A DNA stretch of 64,000 bases, from the NCBI RefSeq assembly GCF_024707485.1, contig NZ_CP102602.1:1922001-1986000 (forward strand). The letters are read 5' to 3'. Source of the DNA: Thermococcus thermotolerans (lineage in GTDB: Archaea > Methanobacteriota_B > Thermococci > Thermococcales > Thermococcaceae). A program made the position numbers and the translations under genes. Positions 18,593 through 27,362 of the stretch are shown here, piece after piece. The stretch's first letter is position 1, and each line of letters starts with the position of its first letter. The notes below the pieces were generated by a model, which saw only the letters and a list, made by a program, of their open reading frames with translations, was not told where the DNA came from and did no database searches.

Positions 18593-18859
18593 ATGTCCAC
18601 CACCGAGAAGATTTCAGTCCGTTTTCCTCAGGGCCTAATGCGGGAAATCGACGAGCTCGTGAAGAGCGGTGAGTTCTCAAGCAGAAGCGAGCTCATCAAG
18701 GAGGCTGTAAGGTTCTTTCTCCTTCACTACGAGTCCCCCGAAGAGCTCTGGGAGACCTACAAGCTCCTCGCGAGGGAGCGGAAAGTTCCGCCGGAAGAGG
18801 AAATCGAAAAGCTCCTTGAGGAAGTGGACGAGGAATGGAAGCGTTCAAGGTCGTCCTAG
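18593..18859 (+). CDS. Ribbon-helix-helix antitoxin
   Basis: An 88-residue protein with an N-terminal ribbon-helix-helix DNA-binding domain (EKISVRFPQGLMREIDELV, then SRSELIKEAVRFFL) and an acidic C-terminal tail that would bind the toxin. GGTGATTGA precedes the ATG and CTTATATATTT at 18553-18563 is its TATA box. It overlaps the next gene by 25 bases. Confidence 0.85.
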   Translation: MSTTEKISVRFPQGLMREIDELVKSGEFSSRSELIKEAVRFFLLHYESPEELWETYKLLARERKVPPEEEIEKLLEEVDEEWKRSRSS

Positions 18860-19302
18860 ACACCAACGTTGTCATAACGGCCGCGATAAATCCCTTCGGG
18901 AGCTCTGGGAAGGTTATGGACTTGATTATCGGGAAGAGGGTTCTATCCTACACCTCGGAGGCGATACTTGAGGAGCTACGCTTCAAGCTGACGAGCGAGA
19001 AGGTTCTCAAATACCTTGAGAGCAGGGTTTATGCCCTTTGGGTTTACAGGATATTTCGGGCCTCGTCAATCCTCGTCGAGCCGGCCGAGCATTTTGAGGT
19101 TTCGTCTGATCCAGATGACGATAAGTTTTTTGACGCCGTGTATTCGGCCAGGGCTGATTTTCTGATAAGCCTCGACAAGAGGCACGTGCTGAAGCTGAGA
19201 GACGAGAGTAGAAAATTCGTTCTGAACAGGCACGAGTTTCTAATTCTAACGCCGGCCGAGTTCCTTGAGTTTGTCGAAAGGGATAAAAGCTTCAAGGAGT
19301 AG
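18835..19302 (+). CDS. PIN-domain toxin (COG1569-like)
   Basis: The 155-residue PIN nuclease starts inside the antitoxin gene. Characteristic residues: VLDTNVVITA at the N terminus, Glu in AILEELRF, and SDPDDDKFFDAV plus LISLDKRH for the distal acidic residues. The DPDDDKF signature is typical of the putative-toxin PIN subfamily paired with ribbon-helix-helix antitoxins. The pair is complete and looks functional. Confidence 0.82.
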   Translation: MEAFKVVLDTNVVITAAINPFGSSGKVMDLIIGKRVLSYTSEAILEELRFKLTSEKVLKYLESRVYALWVYRIFRASSILVEPAEHFEVSSDPDDDKFFDAVYSARADFLISLDKRHVLKLRDESRKFVLNRHEFLILTPAEFLEFVERDKSFKE

Positions 19303-19320
19303 TTCGATTAGTGGGCGTCC

Positions 19321-20802
19321 ATGTGCAGGATGGAACGCTTTGGGAACTGCGATCCCGAGACTAAGAATCAAGAGTACTGCATTTTCCACAAGCCGAACAA
19401 GAGTGAGGAGGAGGCGAGAGAATTTTGGGAAAAGTTTTTTGGTACGTTTAAACCAAAAATTGAGGAAAGAGAGGTAGATGGCAGGAAACAGAAAGTTCTT
19501 GTTTTTGAAAAGCCGATAGATGCAAAAGGGTTTGTTTTTCCTGATGTCCCCCAGAAGCCGATTAAGGTTCCCATAGGAGATTCTAAGAAAAACTTCTGTA
19601 CTAGAGATGACTGCTTTGACTTTAGAGGAGCTGTTTTTAAAGAAGATGTGAGATTTGACGATGCTGTGTTTGGGCATATATCGTTTTATAGTGCCACCTT
19701 TGAGAAAGAGGCACACTTTGAAAATATCACCATGAGTTTTGAGGGTAGGAAACCGGTTTTTAGAAAGACGCACTTCAAAGGCAGGGCCTATTTTAACAAT
19801 GCAACCCTGAAAAACGTGTGGTTTCAATTGGCCGTGTTTTCAGGAAGAGCGGAGTTCAATGGGGCAACATTGATTAATGTGTCGTTTGATTCAGCCAAAT
19901 TTAAAAAACTGGCTAAGTTTGAAATGACAACTTTTGATGGTCTTACGAGGTTCTTTAATGCAGTTTTTGGCAGTAGTGAACTCTTTAAGAAAGCTCTAAA
20001 CGAGGACATAAGGATAACAGTTGCTGATTTTACTGGCGCTCTCTTCAAAAAAACATCAATATTTGTGGGCTCACGATTTTGGGGAGACGTTATCTTTGAT
20101 CAAGTTATTTTCGAGAGAACGGCTCTTTTTGCTCAGAAAAACGATATAGCTACCTGGCCCATGTTTTATGGTCTGGTGAGTTTTGCTAACTGCGATTTTA
20201 GGCAAGGAATTAGTCTCGTAACCCCTTCCGGCAAAAAAGATGTTATTAAAGATATCGAGGATCAGATAAAAGCACTGTTTTGTCGTGACTCTCTTACATA
20301 TTACTACTCTCTTAGAGAGGCTGCAAGAGTTCAACGGTTGAGCTTTGAAAAAGAAGGAAAGCGCGATGAAGCAGATCAAATGTTTGTTGTAGAGATGCGT
20401 GCTCGGAGAAAGATTAGACTTCAACAAGCTAAAGCTCGAGGATTGAGGGCTACCTTATGGGCATTATTAATTAATTTTGGTGAGTGGGTCCTTGGAGATT
20501 TTCCTTCTAATTATGGCACTGCCTGGAGACGTCTCCTTGCCCTTGTGATGGGAATAATAGTTGGAAATGCAGTCCCATACACTATTTGGAGCCATCAGAT
20601 TTATGGATTCCCAGAAACTTCAAATGCCCTTGTCCGCTTTGCCAACGCCCTCTATTACTCCCTCGTCACCTTCACGACCCTCGGTTATGGCGACATGCAC
20701 CCAACAGGCTGGCTCAAAGCGCTCAGCGCTCTCGAAGCCCTAACTGGAGCCGTCTTCATGGCGCTCATCGTCGCCGTCATAGCCCGTAAGTGGATGCGCT
20801 GA
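19321..20802 (+). CDS. Pentapeptide-repeat potassium channel-like protein with Cys/His head
   Basis: The 493-residue protein has three parts. Residues 1-25 hold a possible zinc motif (Cys2, Cys10, Cys20, His23 in YCIFH). Residues about 90-300 are pentapeptide-like repeats with F/A at fixed spacing (FRGAVF, FDDAVF, FYSATF, FNNATL, FNGATL), expected to fold as a right-handed quadrilateral beta helix. After a helical linker (about 305-380) the C terminus is a two-helix pore: a first membrane helix (LLALVMGIIVGNAV), the K+ filter TTLGYGD and a second helix (GAVFMALIVAVIA). The first 1.3 kb are strikingly AT-rich against the neighbourhood while the pore-coding 3' end is not, suggesting transfer or a fusion. 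A repeat-gated ion channel is likely; ligand unknown. Confidence 0.72.
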   Translation: MCRMERFGNCDPETKNQEYCIFHKPNKSEEEAREFWEKFFGTFKPKIEEREVDGRKQKVLVFEKPIDAKGFVFPDVPQKPIKVPIGDSKKNFCTRDDCFDFRGAVFKEDVRFDDAVFGHISFYSATFEKEAHFENITMSFEGRKPVFRKTHFKGRAYFNNATLKNVWFQLAVFSGRAEFNGATLINVSFDSAKFKKLAKFEMTTFDGLTRFFNAVFGSSELFKKALNEDIRITVADFTGALFKKTSIFVGSRFWGDVIFDQVIFERTALFAQKNDIATWPMFYGLVSFANCDFRQGISLVTPSGKKDVIKDIEDQIKALFCRDSLTYYYSLREAARVQRLSFEKEGKRDEADQMFVVEMRARRKIRLQQAKARGLRATLWALLINFGEWVLGDFPSNYGTAWRRLLALVMGIIVGNAVPYTIWSHQIYGFPETSNALVRFANALYYSLVTFTTLGYGDMHPTGWLKALSALEALTGAVFMALIVAVIARKWMR

Positions 20803-20862
20803 CAACCTTCGGTTAAAGCCAACTTTTTATACCTCTTCCCCCTTCTCTCTCCGGTGGTGTTC

Positions 20863-22182
20863 ATGAAAGTCGTCGTCATCGGTTCTGGCACAGCGGGAAG
20901 CAACTTCGCGCTCTTCATGCGCAAGCTCGACAGAAAGGCCGAAATAGTTGTCATCGGAAAGGAGGAGACCATGCAGTACTCCCCCTGCGCCCTGCCGCAC
21001 GTGATAAGCGGCACGATAGAGAAGCCGGAGGATGTAATAGTCTTCCCGAACGAGTTCTATGAGAAGCAGAAGATAAAGCTCATGCTCGGCACCGAGGTTA
21101 AGGCAATAGACCGCGGGAGGAAGGTCGTCATAACCGACAAGGGTGAAGTCCCCTACGACAAGCTTGTCTTAGCTGTGGGCTCGAAGGCCTTCGTCCCGCC
21201 GATAAAGGGCGTCGAGAACAAGGGGGTTTTCACGCTCAAGAGCCTCGACGACGTGCGCAGAATCAAGGCCTACATCGCCGAGAGGAAGCCGAAGAAGGCC
21301 GTTGTGATAGGCGCCGGCTTAATCGGCCTTGAGGGAGCTGAAGCCTTCGCGAAGCTCGGCATGGAGGTTTTAGTGGTAGAGCTCATGGACAGGCTCATGC
21401 CGACGATGCTCGACAGAGACACCGCCAAGCTCGTCCAGAAGGAGATGGAAGCCAACGGCGTTTCCTTCCGCTTCGGCGTTGGTGTGAGCGAGATAGTCGG
21501 CAGTCCGGTCAGGGCTGTTAGAATAGGCGACGAGGAAGTTCCGGCAGACCTAGTTCTCGTCGCCACCGGCGTCAGGGCAAACGTCGACCTCGCAAAGGCG
21601 GCAGGCCTTGAGGTGCACTGGGGCATAGTAGTTAACGAGCATCTCCAGACGAGCGACCCTGACATCTACGCGATAGGTGACTGCGCCGAGGTAGTCGATG
21701 GCGTGACCGGCGAGAGAACCCTCAGCCAGCTTGGAACGAGCGCCGTCAGAATGGCCAAGGTCGCGGCGGAACACATAGCCGGAAAGGACGTCGCCTTCAG
21801 GCCGGTCTTCAACACTGCCATAACCGAGCTCTTTGGCCTCGAAATAGGCACCTTCGGAATAACGGAGGAGAGGGCAAAGAAAGGGGGCATCGAGATAGCC
21901 GTCGGAAAGTTCAAGGGCTCAACGAAGCCGGAATACTACCCCGGCGGGAAGCCCATAACGGTCAAGGTCATCTTCAGGAAGTCCGATAGAAAGCTCATCG
22001 GCGCCCAGATAGTCGGCGGGGAAAGGGTGTGGGGCAGGATAATGACGCTCTCGGCTTTGGCCCAGAAAGGGGCGACCGTTGAGGACGTCGTTTACCTTGA
22101 GACAGCCTATGCCCCGCCGGTGAGCCCGACCATCGACCCGATAAGCATCGCCGCCGAGATGGCCCTTAGAAAGCTCCGCTGA
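20863..22182 (+). CDS. FAD/NAD-dependent disulfide oxidoreductase (NADH oxidase/CoA-disulfide reductase family)
   Basis: The protein has 439 residues from the ATG at 20863 (GGTGGTGTTC upstream). It has an FAD site (VVVIGSGTAGSNFA), the single redox-active Cys in YSPCALPH, an NAD site (AVVIGAGLIGLEGAEAF), IYAIGDCAEV for the flavin ribityl chain, and a C-terminal dimerisation domain. One-Cys members reduce CoA disulfide, persulfides or oxygen; in Pyrococcus relatives NADH oxidase, CoA-disulfide reductase and NAD(P)H-elemental-sulfur reductase activities have been described, so the natural substrate is uncertain. Monocistronic. Confidence 0.85.
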   Translation: MKVVVIGSGTAGSNFALFMRKLDRKAEIVVIGKEETMQYSPCALPHVISGTIEKPEDVIVFPNEFYEKQKIKLMLGTEVKAIDRGRKVVITDKGEVPYDKLVLAVGSKAFVPPIKGVENKGVFTLKSLDDVRRIKAYIAERKPKKAVVIGAGLIGLEGAEAFAKLGMEVLVVELMDRLMPTMLDRDTAKLVQKEMEANGVSFRFGVGVSEIVGSPVRAVRIGDEEVPADLVLVATGVRANVDLAKAAGLEVHWGIVVNEHLQTSDPDIYAIGDCAEVVDGVTGERTLSQLGTSAVRMAKVAAEHIAGKDVAFRPVFNTAITELFGLEIGTFGITEERAKKGGIEIAVGKFKGSTKPEYYPGGKPITVKVIFRKSDRKLIGAQIVGGERVWGRIMTLSALAQKGATVEDVVYLETAYAPPVSPTIDPISIAAEMALRKLR

Positions 22183-22250
22183 TGGCTTCTCCCTCCACTT
22201 TTCAGCAAACTTTAAGTTTACCCCCGTGAACTTGGGGGTTAGGTGATGGT

Positions 22251-23996
22251 ATGAAGGGCGATGATCGGAATAGAATACTGCTTGGTCTCGGAACCGGCGT
22301 CCTGCTGGCTTCATCCCTCCGAATCTTTGTGGCAGGGGCATACTCAAGCCTCGAAAAGACTTTCTTCTACGGGATGAACTTTCCCTCCGGGCTTGGAATC
22401 CTCCTGCTCCTTCTCGCTGCGTTCCTCGTCGGAAGGATGAGCAGAAAGGCCGGCGCAGCCCTAATAGCGGCCTACGCAATAGCCGTTCTGATAACCGATG
22501 CAACCGAATACACGCACCTCGTGGCGGCCTTCGCCCTGCCGGTCGCTCTGGCCCTCGTCAAGGAGCTTGACATCAAATACCTAACCATGGGACTCGTCGC
22601 TGACCTGAGCCTCCGCGTCTTGGCGGTCGGAGCCGAGCCGGCTGACTTCCCCTACACGAGGGTTATCCTGGCGCTCTTCCTGTTCCTGGGAGCCTACGCC
22701 CTCTGGAAGGAACCCGGAACCCTCAAGAAGCCGGGCTTTGGCCTCTACGCCTTCGCCGCTCTGCTTGAGCTTGGACTCATCTACCCCAACGCGGTGATGC
22801 GCTATTCTGGAATGGCGGTCTACTATCTGCCCCAGTTCATAGGCTTCGCCTTCGTCATTGCTTTGGCCCTTCTCTTGGGGCCGTATCTCGCGAGAAAGCC
22901 GGGAATGGCCATGGTGCTCCTCATAATCGGCTCGGCAACGCTCTTCCTCAAGCCGCTATCGCTGTTCGGCCTTCCGATGGCTCTGGCCTCAACCATTGCC
23001 CTCGTCGAGAGCGCGAAGGGGAGCAGAGGGGGAGTCATCGGGGCCTTCTATCTGTTCCTCGTCGCTACGCTCGCTATCGGCGCCTACGTCGGCAGGGACA
23101 TCGGTCTGCCCTTCATGGAGGACAGGCTTGAGGCCCTTATTTTAGCTGCCTCGATGATCTATGTTCTCTCCGCCTACGGGAAAAAGGTGGAAGTCAAACT
23201 TCCAAGCACAAGGGAGGTCGCCGGCCCCTTTGCTGGCTTGGCCCTTGCCTCTGTCATCGTTCTGGCGCTCTTCAATGCGGGGCCGACCTATGCAGAGGCC
23301 AAAAAAGACGTCCTGATCTGGACCTACAACGTCCACCAGGGTTTCGGCCCCTACGACGGAACCTTCAACGGCTACGAACTGGTTAATCTCTTGTCAGAGC
23401 AGAGGCCTGACATCTGGCTTGGCCAGGAAGTTGTGGGAGGAATGATAGCAAACGCCTACCAGGACGTGCCCCTCTTCGTCTCGGCCCACCTCGGCTACGC
23501 CTACGAGTACAAGCCGGCCGTTGAGGGAACATACGGTATAGCGGTCTTCTCACACTGGCACATGAATACCGTTGGCGAGCTCAACCTTGAGAGCGTCGGC
23601 CAGGTGAGGCCGGCCCAGAAGGTCTCCGTGGATGAGCTTGGGCTCACCATAGTGAACGTCCACATGGGGCTGAGCGAGGAAGAGCGCGCGATGCAGGCGG
23701 AAGAACTGCTAAAGTTCGCCGAGGCTTCACCAGTGGCTCAAATAATAGCGGGCGACACCAACGCCGAGCCTTACGAGAGGGCAATAGAGATACTCACACG
23801 CGACTACCGCGACGCCTTCCCCGAGAGACCGCCCTACACTTTCCTCTGGGAGCGCAACGGGGTGGTCGATAAGGAGAACATCGACTATATCCTGCTCAAA
23901 AAGGACTGGCCGGCGAGGGTCAGGGACTATGGCTGCCTCTGCGATGTTCTAGTGTCAGACCACAGGCCGGTGTGGGCGCTCATCGAACTGCGGTGA
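22251..23996 (+). CDS. Multi-pass membrane protein fused to an endonuclease/exonuclease/phosphatase (EEP) domain
   Basis: The 581-residue protein is preceded by GGTGAT. About the first 360 residues form ten or so hydrophobic helices (for example [30 protein letters not shown]). The C-terminal 220 residues are a metal-dependent EEP domain with all signature pieces: [28 protein letters not shown] and SDHRPVWAL. Such enzymes cut phosphodiester or phosphate ester bonds in nucleic acids, inositides or lipids. By membrane topology the catalytic part would lie outside or under the membrane as a hydrolase of lipid or extracellular substrates; the side was not determined. No relevant neighbour. Confidence 0.75.
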   Translation: MKGDDRNRILLGLGTGVLLASSLRIFVAGAYSSLEKTFFYGMNFPSGLGILLLLLAAFLVGRMSRKAGAALIAAYAIAVLITDATEYTHLVAAFALPVALALVKELDIKYLTMGLVADLSLRVLAVGAEPADFPYTRVILALFLFLGAYALWKEPGTLKKPGFGLYAFAALLELGLIYPNAVMRYSGMAVYYLPQFIGFAFVIALALLLGPYLARKPGMAMVLLIIGSATLFLKPLSLFGLPMALASTIALVESAKGSRGGVIGAFYLFLVATLAIGAYVGRDIGLPFMEDRLEALILAASMIYVLSAYGKKVEVKLPSTREVAGPFAGLALASVIVLALFNAGPTYAEAKKDVLIWTYNVHQGFGPYDGTFNGYELVNLLSEQRPDIWLGQEVVGGMIANAYQDVPLFVSAHLGYAYEYKPAVEGTYGIAVFSHWHMNTVGELNLESVGQVRPAQKVSVDELGLTIVNVHMGLSEEERAMQAEELLKFAEASPVAQIIAGDTNAEPYERAIEILTRDYRDAFPERPPYTFLWERNGVVDKENIDYILLKKDWPARVRDYGCLCDVLVSDHRPVWALIELR

Positions 23997-24027
23997 GGTT
24001 TTTTATTTTCTTCCCCAACTTTTCTCC

Positions 24028-24561
24028 ATGCCGTCGCGGGTTAAGGTCAGCAGGCTGATGGCGTACATACTGCGCCACTCGCCGGAGGAGTTTGGGCTCA
24101 GGCCGGATATGGAGGGCTTCGTCCCGCTTGACGAGTTAATCGGGGCGCTCCGGACGGTCTATCCCGGCGTTACGGAGGAGCTCGTAAGGGAGATTGTTGA
24201 GAATGATCCGAAGGGGCGCTACGGGATTAGAGGAGATAGAATCCGCGCCCGCTACGGCCACAGCTTTGAAGTAAGGCTCAATCATGAGGAGGACAGGGAG
24301 TCAAGAATCCTCTACCACGGCACGCCGAGGAGGAACCTTGAGCTGATTCTGAGGGAGGGGCTTAAGCCCATGAGGAGACAGTTCGTCCATCTGAGCACGA
24401 GCAGGAGCGAGGCCATCGAAACCGGCAGGAGGCACGGGAGGGACGTTGTTATTTTAATTATAGATGCTGAGTGTCTGAGAAAAAGGGGCCTGGTGGTCTA
24501 CAAAGCCGGAAGGAATGTGCGTATTGTGAAAAAAGTTCCACCGGAGTGCATAGTTTTGTGA
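24028..24561 (+). CDS. kptA: RNA 2'-phosphotransferase, Tpt1/KptA family
   Basis: A 177-residue protein with the two-domain KptA layout: N-terminal winged helix ([17 protein letters not shown], then DEL near 40) and a C-terminal NAD-binding ADP-ribosyltransferase-like domain ([33 protein letters not shown]). Tpt1 removes the 2'-phosphate left by tRNA ligation in eukaryotes, using NAD+. Archaea join tRNA halves with RtcB and leave no such phosphate, so the role here is unclear. A T-rich TATA-like stretch ends about 20 bases upstream, suggesting a leaderless mRNA. Confidence 0.88.
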   Translation: MPSRVKVSRLMAYILRHSPEEFGLRPDMEGFVPLDELIGALRTVYPGVTEELVREIVENDPKGRYGIRGDRIRARYGHSFEVRLNHEEDRESRILYHGTPRRNLELILREGLKPMRRQFVHLSTSRSEAIETGRRHGRDVVILIIDAECLRKRGLVVYKAGRNVRIVKKVPPECIVL

Positions 24562-24618
24562 ATGCTTTTGAACAGAATTCCATAAAAAGACGTTGGAATT
24601 TTTTATATCGGCTGGAAA

Positions 24619-24631
24619 ATCTTTATATATG
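24619..24631 (+). promoter_or_regulatory. TATA box for the KaiC-like ATPase pair
   Basis: CTTTATATATG about 30 bases before the GGTGGT ribosome site; transcription would start near 24650 and cover both 24660 and 25381 genes. Confidence 0.55.
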
Positions 24632-24659
24632 ACAACATAGAAAACCCCTCCGGTGGTTA

Positions 24660-25376
24660 ATGGTGGATGTTGAGAGGGTATCCACGGGGATACCCGGACT
24701 TGACAAGATGTTGAACGGCGGGTTAATCTCTGGAAGGGCGTATCTCGTTAGGGGAGAACCCGGGCTCGGAAAGACGACCCTTTCCATTCAGTTCCTTATG
24801 GAAGGGGTGAGAAACGGAGAAAACGTGCTCTACATAACCTTTGAGGAGCCCCTTGTCCTTATTGAGAGGGACATGCGGGCGTTTGGCTTTCGCCTGGACG
24901 ATCCCCTTTTCCATGGGATTGACGCGACCCCGGTGGGCAAAAAGACGCATATATTCGAGGACGTATACTATGAAAAATTTGCCCAGGGTTTTGAAAGGCT
25001 GTCCGCTGCGGTGGAGGAAAAAATACGCGAGAACAACATCCGCAGGGTCGCTGTGGATCCCATAACAATGCTGAGACTGACCGCAAAGAATGAGCTTGAG
25101 TATCGGAAGGCATTCCTGGAGTTCCTGAAGGTATTTATGCACCACGATGTGACGGTCATAATAACCTCAAGCATTTTGGGCGGGACTCCCGATGTGGAGG
25201 ACTACCTTACCAGCGGCGTGATCGAACTTAGAAGGTATGGTGTCAAGGGGCGGGCTGTGAGGGGAATACAGATCCTCAAGTTCAGGGGCAGTGCATTTGA
25301 TGAAGACATAAGGCCATACGGCTTTACCAGCAGGGGGATAGAGGTGTATTCTTCTGAGAGCCTTTACGCAAGGTGA
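24660..25376 (+). CDS. RecA-superfamily ATPase, KaiC-like single domain
   Basis: The 238-residue protein has a single KaiC/RadA-like ATPase domain: N-terminal STGIPGLDKMLNGGL, Walker A GEPGLGKTT at about 32-40, EE at the catalytic position (YITFEEP) and a Walker B strand RRVAVDPIT. Archaeal single-domain KaiC proteins act as signalling ATPases, often with partner proteins that lack the nucleotide site. The next gene, four bases downstream, is exactly such a partner. GGTGGTTA precedes the ATG. Confidence 0.85.
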   Translation: MVDVERVSTGIPGLDKMLNGGLISGRAYLVRGEPGLGKTTLSIQFLMEGVRNGENVLYITFEEPLVLIERDMRAFGFRLDDPLFHGIDATPVGKKTHIFEDVYYEKFAQGFERLSAAVEEKIRENNIRRVAVDPITMLRLTAKNELEYRKAFLEFLKVFMHHDVTVIITSSILGGTPDVEDYLTSGVIELRRYGVKGRAVRGIQILKFRGSAFDEDIRPYGFTSRGIEVYSSESLYAR

Positions 25377-25380
25377 TTTC

Positions 25381-25989
25381 ATGCTCCTGGGTATCCCTAA
25401 ACTCGACAGGGTTATGGGTGAGGTCAGGGAAGGGGATGTTTTCCTTATAGAGACCGTGGGAAGCCTCGGGGTCGAGTTGCTTTCAGAGGTCATTTTGAAT
25501 AACAGGGAAAAGCGGAACGTCTCCATAATTCTCCCAAAGGGGGCCTCAGAAAAAAGAGTCCTTCCTGCAGAGGGTACCGAGGTGATGGTTCTGGGAGAGG
25601 ACGTCCACGCAGAGCGCCTTTATGAAATACTTCATCACATCAGAGAGCTTCCGGAAGGCTCGGTTTTGGTCGCCATCCGCCTCGATGTCCTCTTCCTTCT
25701 TCGTCCCAGAGAGGCGGTTTACATGTTCATGGAGGACCTCGTCAGCACCGTCCAGAAGAAAAAGATTATCCTGATAATGACTGTGGACAAGCGCAATGTG
25801 GACGAAAGGGATATGGCCGTGTTTGAGAACCTCGCCACGCACATCATCGATATCACTGAAATAGTAAAGGGCTTCAAAGTGATCCTTGTAATGCGTGTAA
25901 AGAAATCTCCAAAAGGAAGCACAGGCTTCTGTGAATTTGAAATAGAAGGGGGGAGGGTATCCATAAACGGCCCGCCGAATGCACTCTGA
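25381..25989 (+). CDS. Degenerate KaiC/RAD55-like protein lacking a P-loop
   Basis: This 202-residue protein aligns in outline with the preceding ATPase: an N-terminal GIPKLDRVMG segment, then IETVGSLGVELL where the P-loop should be, with no GKT/S, then alternating strands and helices (VLVAIRLDVLFLL, KIIILIMTVDKR) of a RecA-like core and a C-terminal FEIEGGRVSI strand pair. It should fold like KaiC but not bind ATP in the standard way. AAGGTGATTTC is the ribosome site. The two genes form an operon and the products probably form a mixed ring or a sensor-regulator pair. Confidence 0.7.
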   Translation: MLLGIPKLDRVMGEVREGDVFLIETVGSLGVELLSEVILNNREKRNVSIILPKGASEKRVLPAEGTEVMVLGEDVHAERLYEILHHIRELPEGSVLVAIRLDVLFLLRPREAVYMFMEDLVSTVQKKKIILIMTVDKRNVDERDMAVFENLATHIIDITEIVKGFKVILVMRVKKSPKGSTGFCEFEIEGGRVSINGPPNAL

Positions 25990-26091
25990 ATCCAGTAATC
26001 TGTTTTGTAGGGGCGTTGGGAATATATTGTTGGTATTTCCCACGGGGAAACCCTATTATATATTCTCTCCAAAAAGTTCACGGGTGGAAGC

Positions 26092-27360
26092 ATGTGCGAT
26101 ATTCTCGTGGCTACTCCCGAGGCCACCAAGGAAGGAATAACTCTCTTCGCCAAGAACAGCGACCGCGAGCCGAACGAGGCCCAGATACTTGAGTTCATAC
26201 CGCGAACTAAACCCGAGGAGGAGAAGGTCAGGTTAACCTACGTGGACTTTCCGCAGGTGAAGGAGACCTACGCGGTAATCCTCTCCCGTCCCTGGTGGAT
26301 GTGGGGCGCTGAGATGGGCGTAAACGAGTTCGAGCTGGCGATAGGCAACACGGCAGTCTTCACGAAGGTCAAGGTACCGGAGAAGGGAATAACCGGAATG
26401 GACATGATACGTTTGGCACTTGAGAGGACAAAGAGCGCGAAAGATGCTTTGGAGTTCATAACTGGCATCGTTGAGCGAGGTTTGCAAGGTGGAAACGGGA
26501 GCAAGAGCCACAAGCTCTACTACTTCAGCTCTTTCATAATAGCCGACCCAAAAGAGGCCTGGGTTCTTGAGACCGTTGGAAAGGAATGGGCGGCAAAGAA
26601 AATCGAGGGGGTCTATTCCATCTCCAACGCCCTCACGATTGGGAATGACTGGGACATGGCATCGGAAAGAATAGAGGCCCTCGCGAGAAATGGCTCCTTC
26701 AGCTTCGCGAAACACTTCTCGGACAGGTTTTACACCCACTTCGCCCATGGGAAGAAGAGGAGGGCCTTCACACTGGCAAAACTAAAGGAGAGGGAGGGCG
26801 AGATAACGCTCGAATACATGATGTCCCTTCTTCGCTCCCACTCCTTTGAGCCCTACCGCCCGGAGAAGGGCTCGATGAGAGACATATGCATGCACTACGG
26901 CGGCCTAACGAGGCCATCCCAGACTGCCTCTTCCCAGGTTTCCGAGCTTGGAAAGGGCCTCCACTGGTTCACGGGCACATCAAACCCCTGCCTGAGCATC
27001 TTCAAGCCGGTGAGCTTAGAGGGCGGCCTTCCGGACCTCGGAAAGGAACCCACCGACCGCTACGATCCCGAGGCATACTGGTGGCGCTTCGAAGCCTTCC
27101 ACAGGAGGTTCCTGACGAACTACCGGAGCTACATCGAGGACTTCTCCCGCGAGAGGGATAGACTGCAGGCCGAGATAATAGAGAGGGCGCGGGAGGTCGA
27201 GAAAACTCCCGGGGATATGAAAGCTTTAACGGAGTGGGCCTTCAGGGAAGAGGCAAGGCTCCTCGAAAGGTGGGAGAAGATCGTGAGGCCCGGAAGGCTT
27301 CCATTCCTCTTCGGCAGGGCTTGGAAAAAGGTCAACGAGGGGGCGGGGCTGGAACTGTAG
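26092..27360 (+). CDS. Secernin/C69-family Ntn-hydrolase (dipeptidase-like)
   Basis: The 422-residue protein starts MCDILVA, putting a Cys at position 2; processing of the initiator Met would expose it as the N-terminal nucleophile used by C69 peptidases and secernins. NSDREPNEAQ and the later YYFSSFIIADPKEAWVLET are family signatures. The C-terminal half is helical. Secernin-type proteins may be amidases or dipeptidases; no substrate is known for archaeal members. A TATA box (TATTATATATT) lies about 35 bases upstream. Confidence 0.82.
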   Translation: MCDILVATPEATKEGITLFAKNSDREPNEAQILEFIPRTKPEEEKVRLTYVDFPQVKETYAVILSRPWWMWGAEMGVNEFELAIGNTAVFTKVKVPEKGITGMDMIRLALERTKSAKDALEFITGIVERGLQGGNGSKSHKLYYFSSFIIADPKEAWVLETVGKEWAAKKIEGVYSISNALTIGNDWDMASERIEALARNGSFSFAKHFSDRFYTHFAHGKKRRAFTLAKLKEREGEITLEYMMSLLRSHSFEPYRPEKGSMRDICMHYGGLTRPSQTASSQVSELGKGLHWFTGTSNPCLSIFKPVSLEGGLPDLGKEPTDRYDPEAYWWRFEAFHRRFLTNYRSYIEDFSRERDRLQAEIIERAREVEKTPGDMKALTEWAFREEARLLERWEKIVRPGRLPFLFGRAWKKVNEGAGLEL

Positions 27361-27362
27361 TC

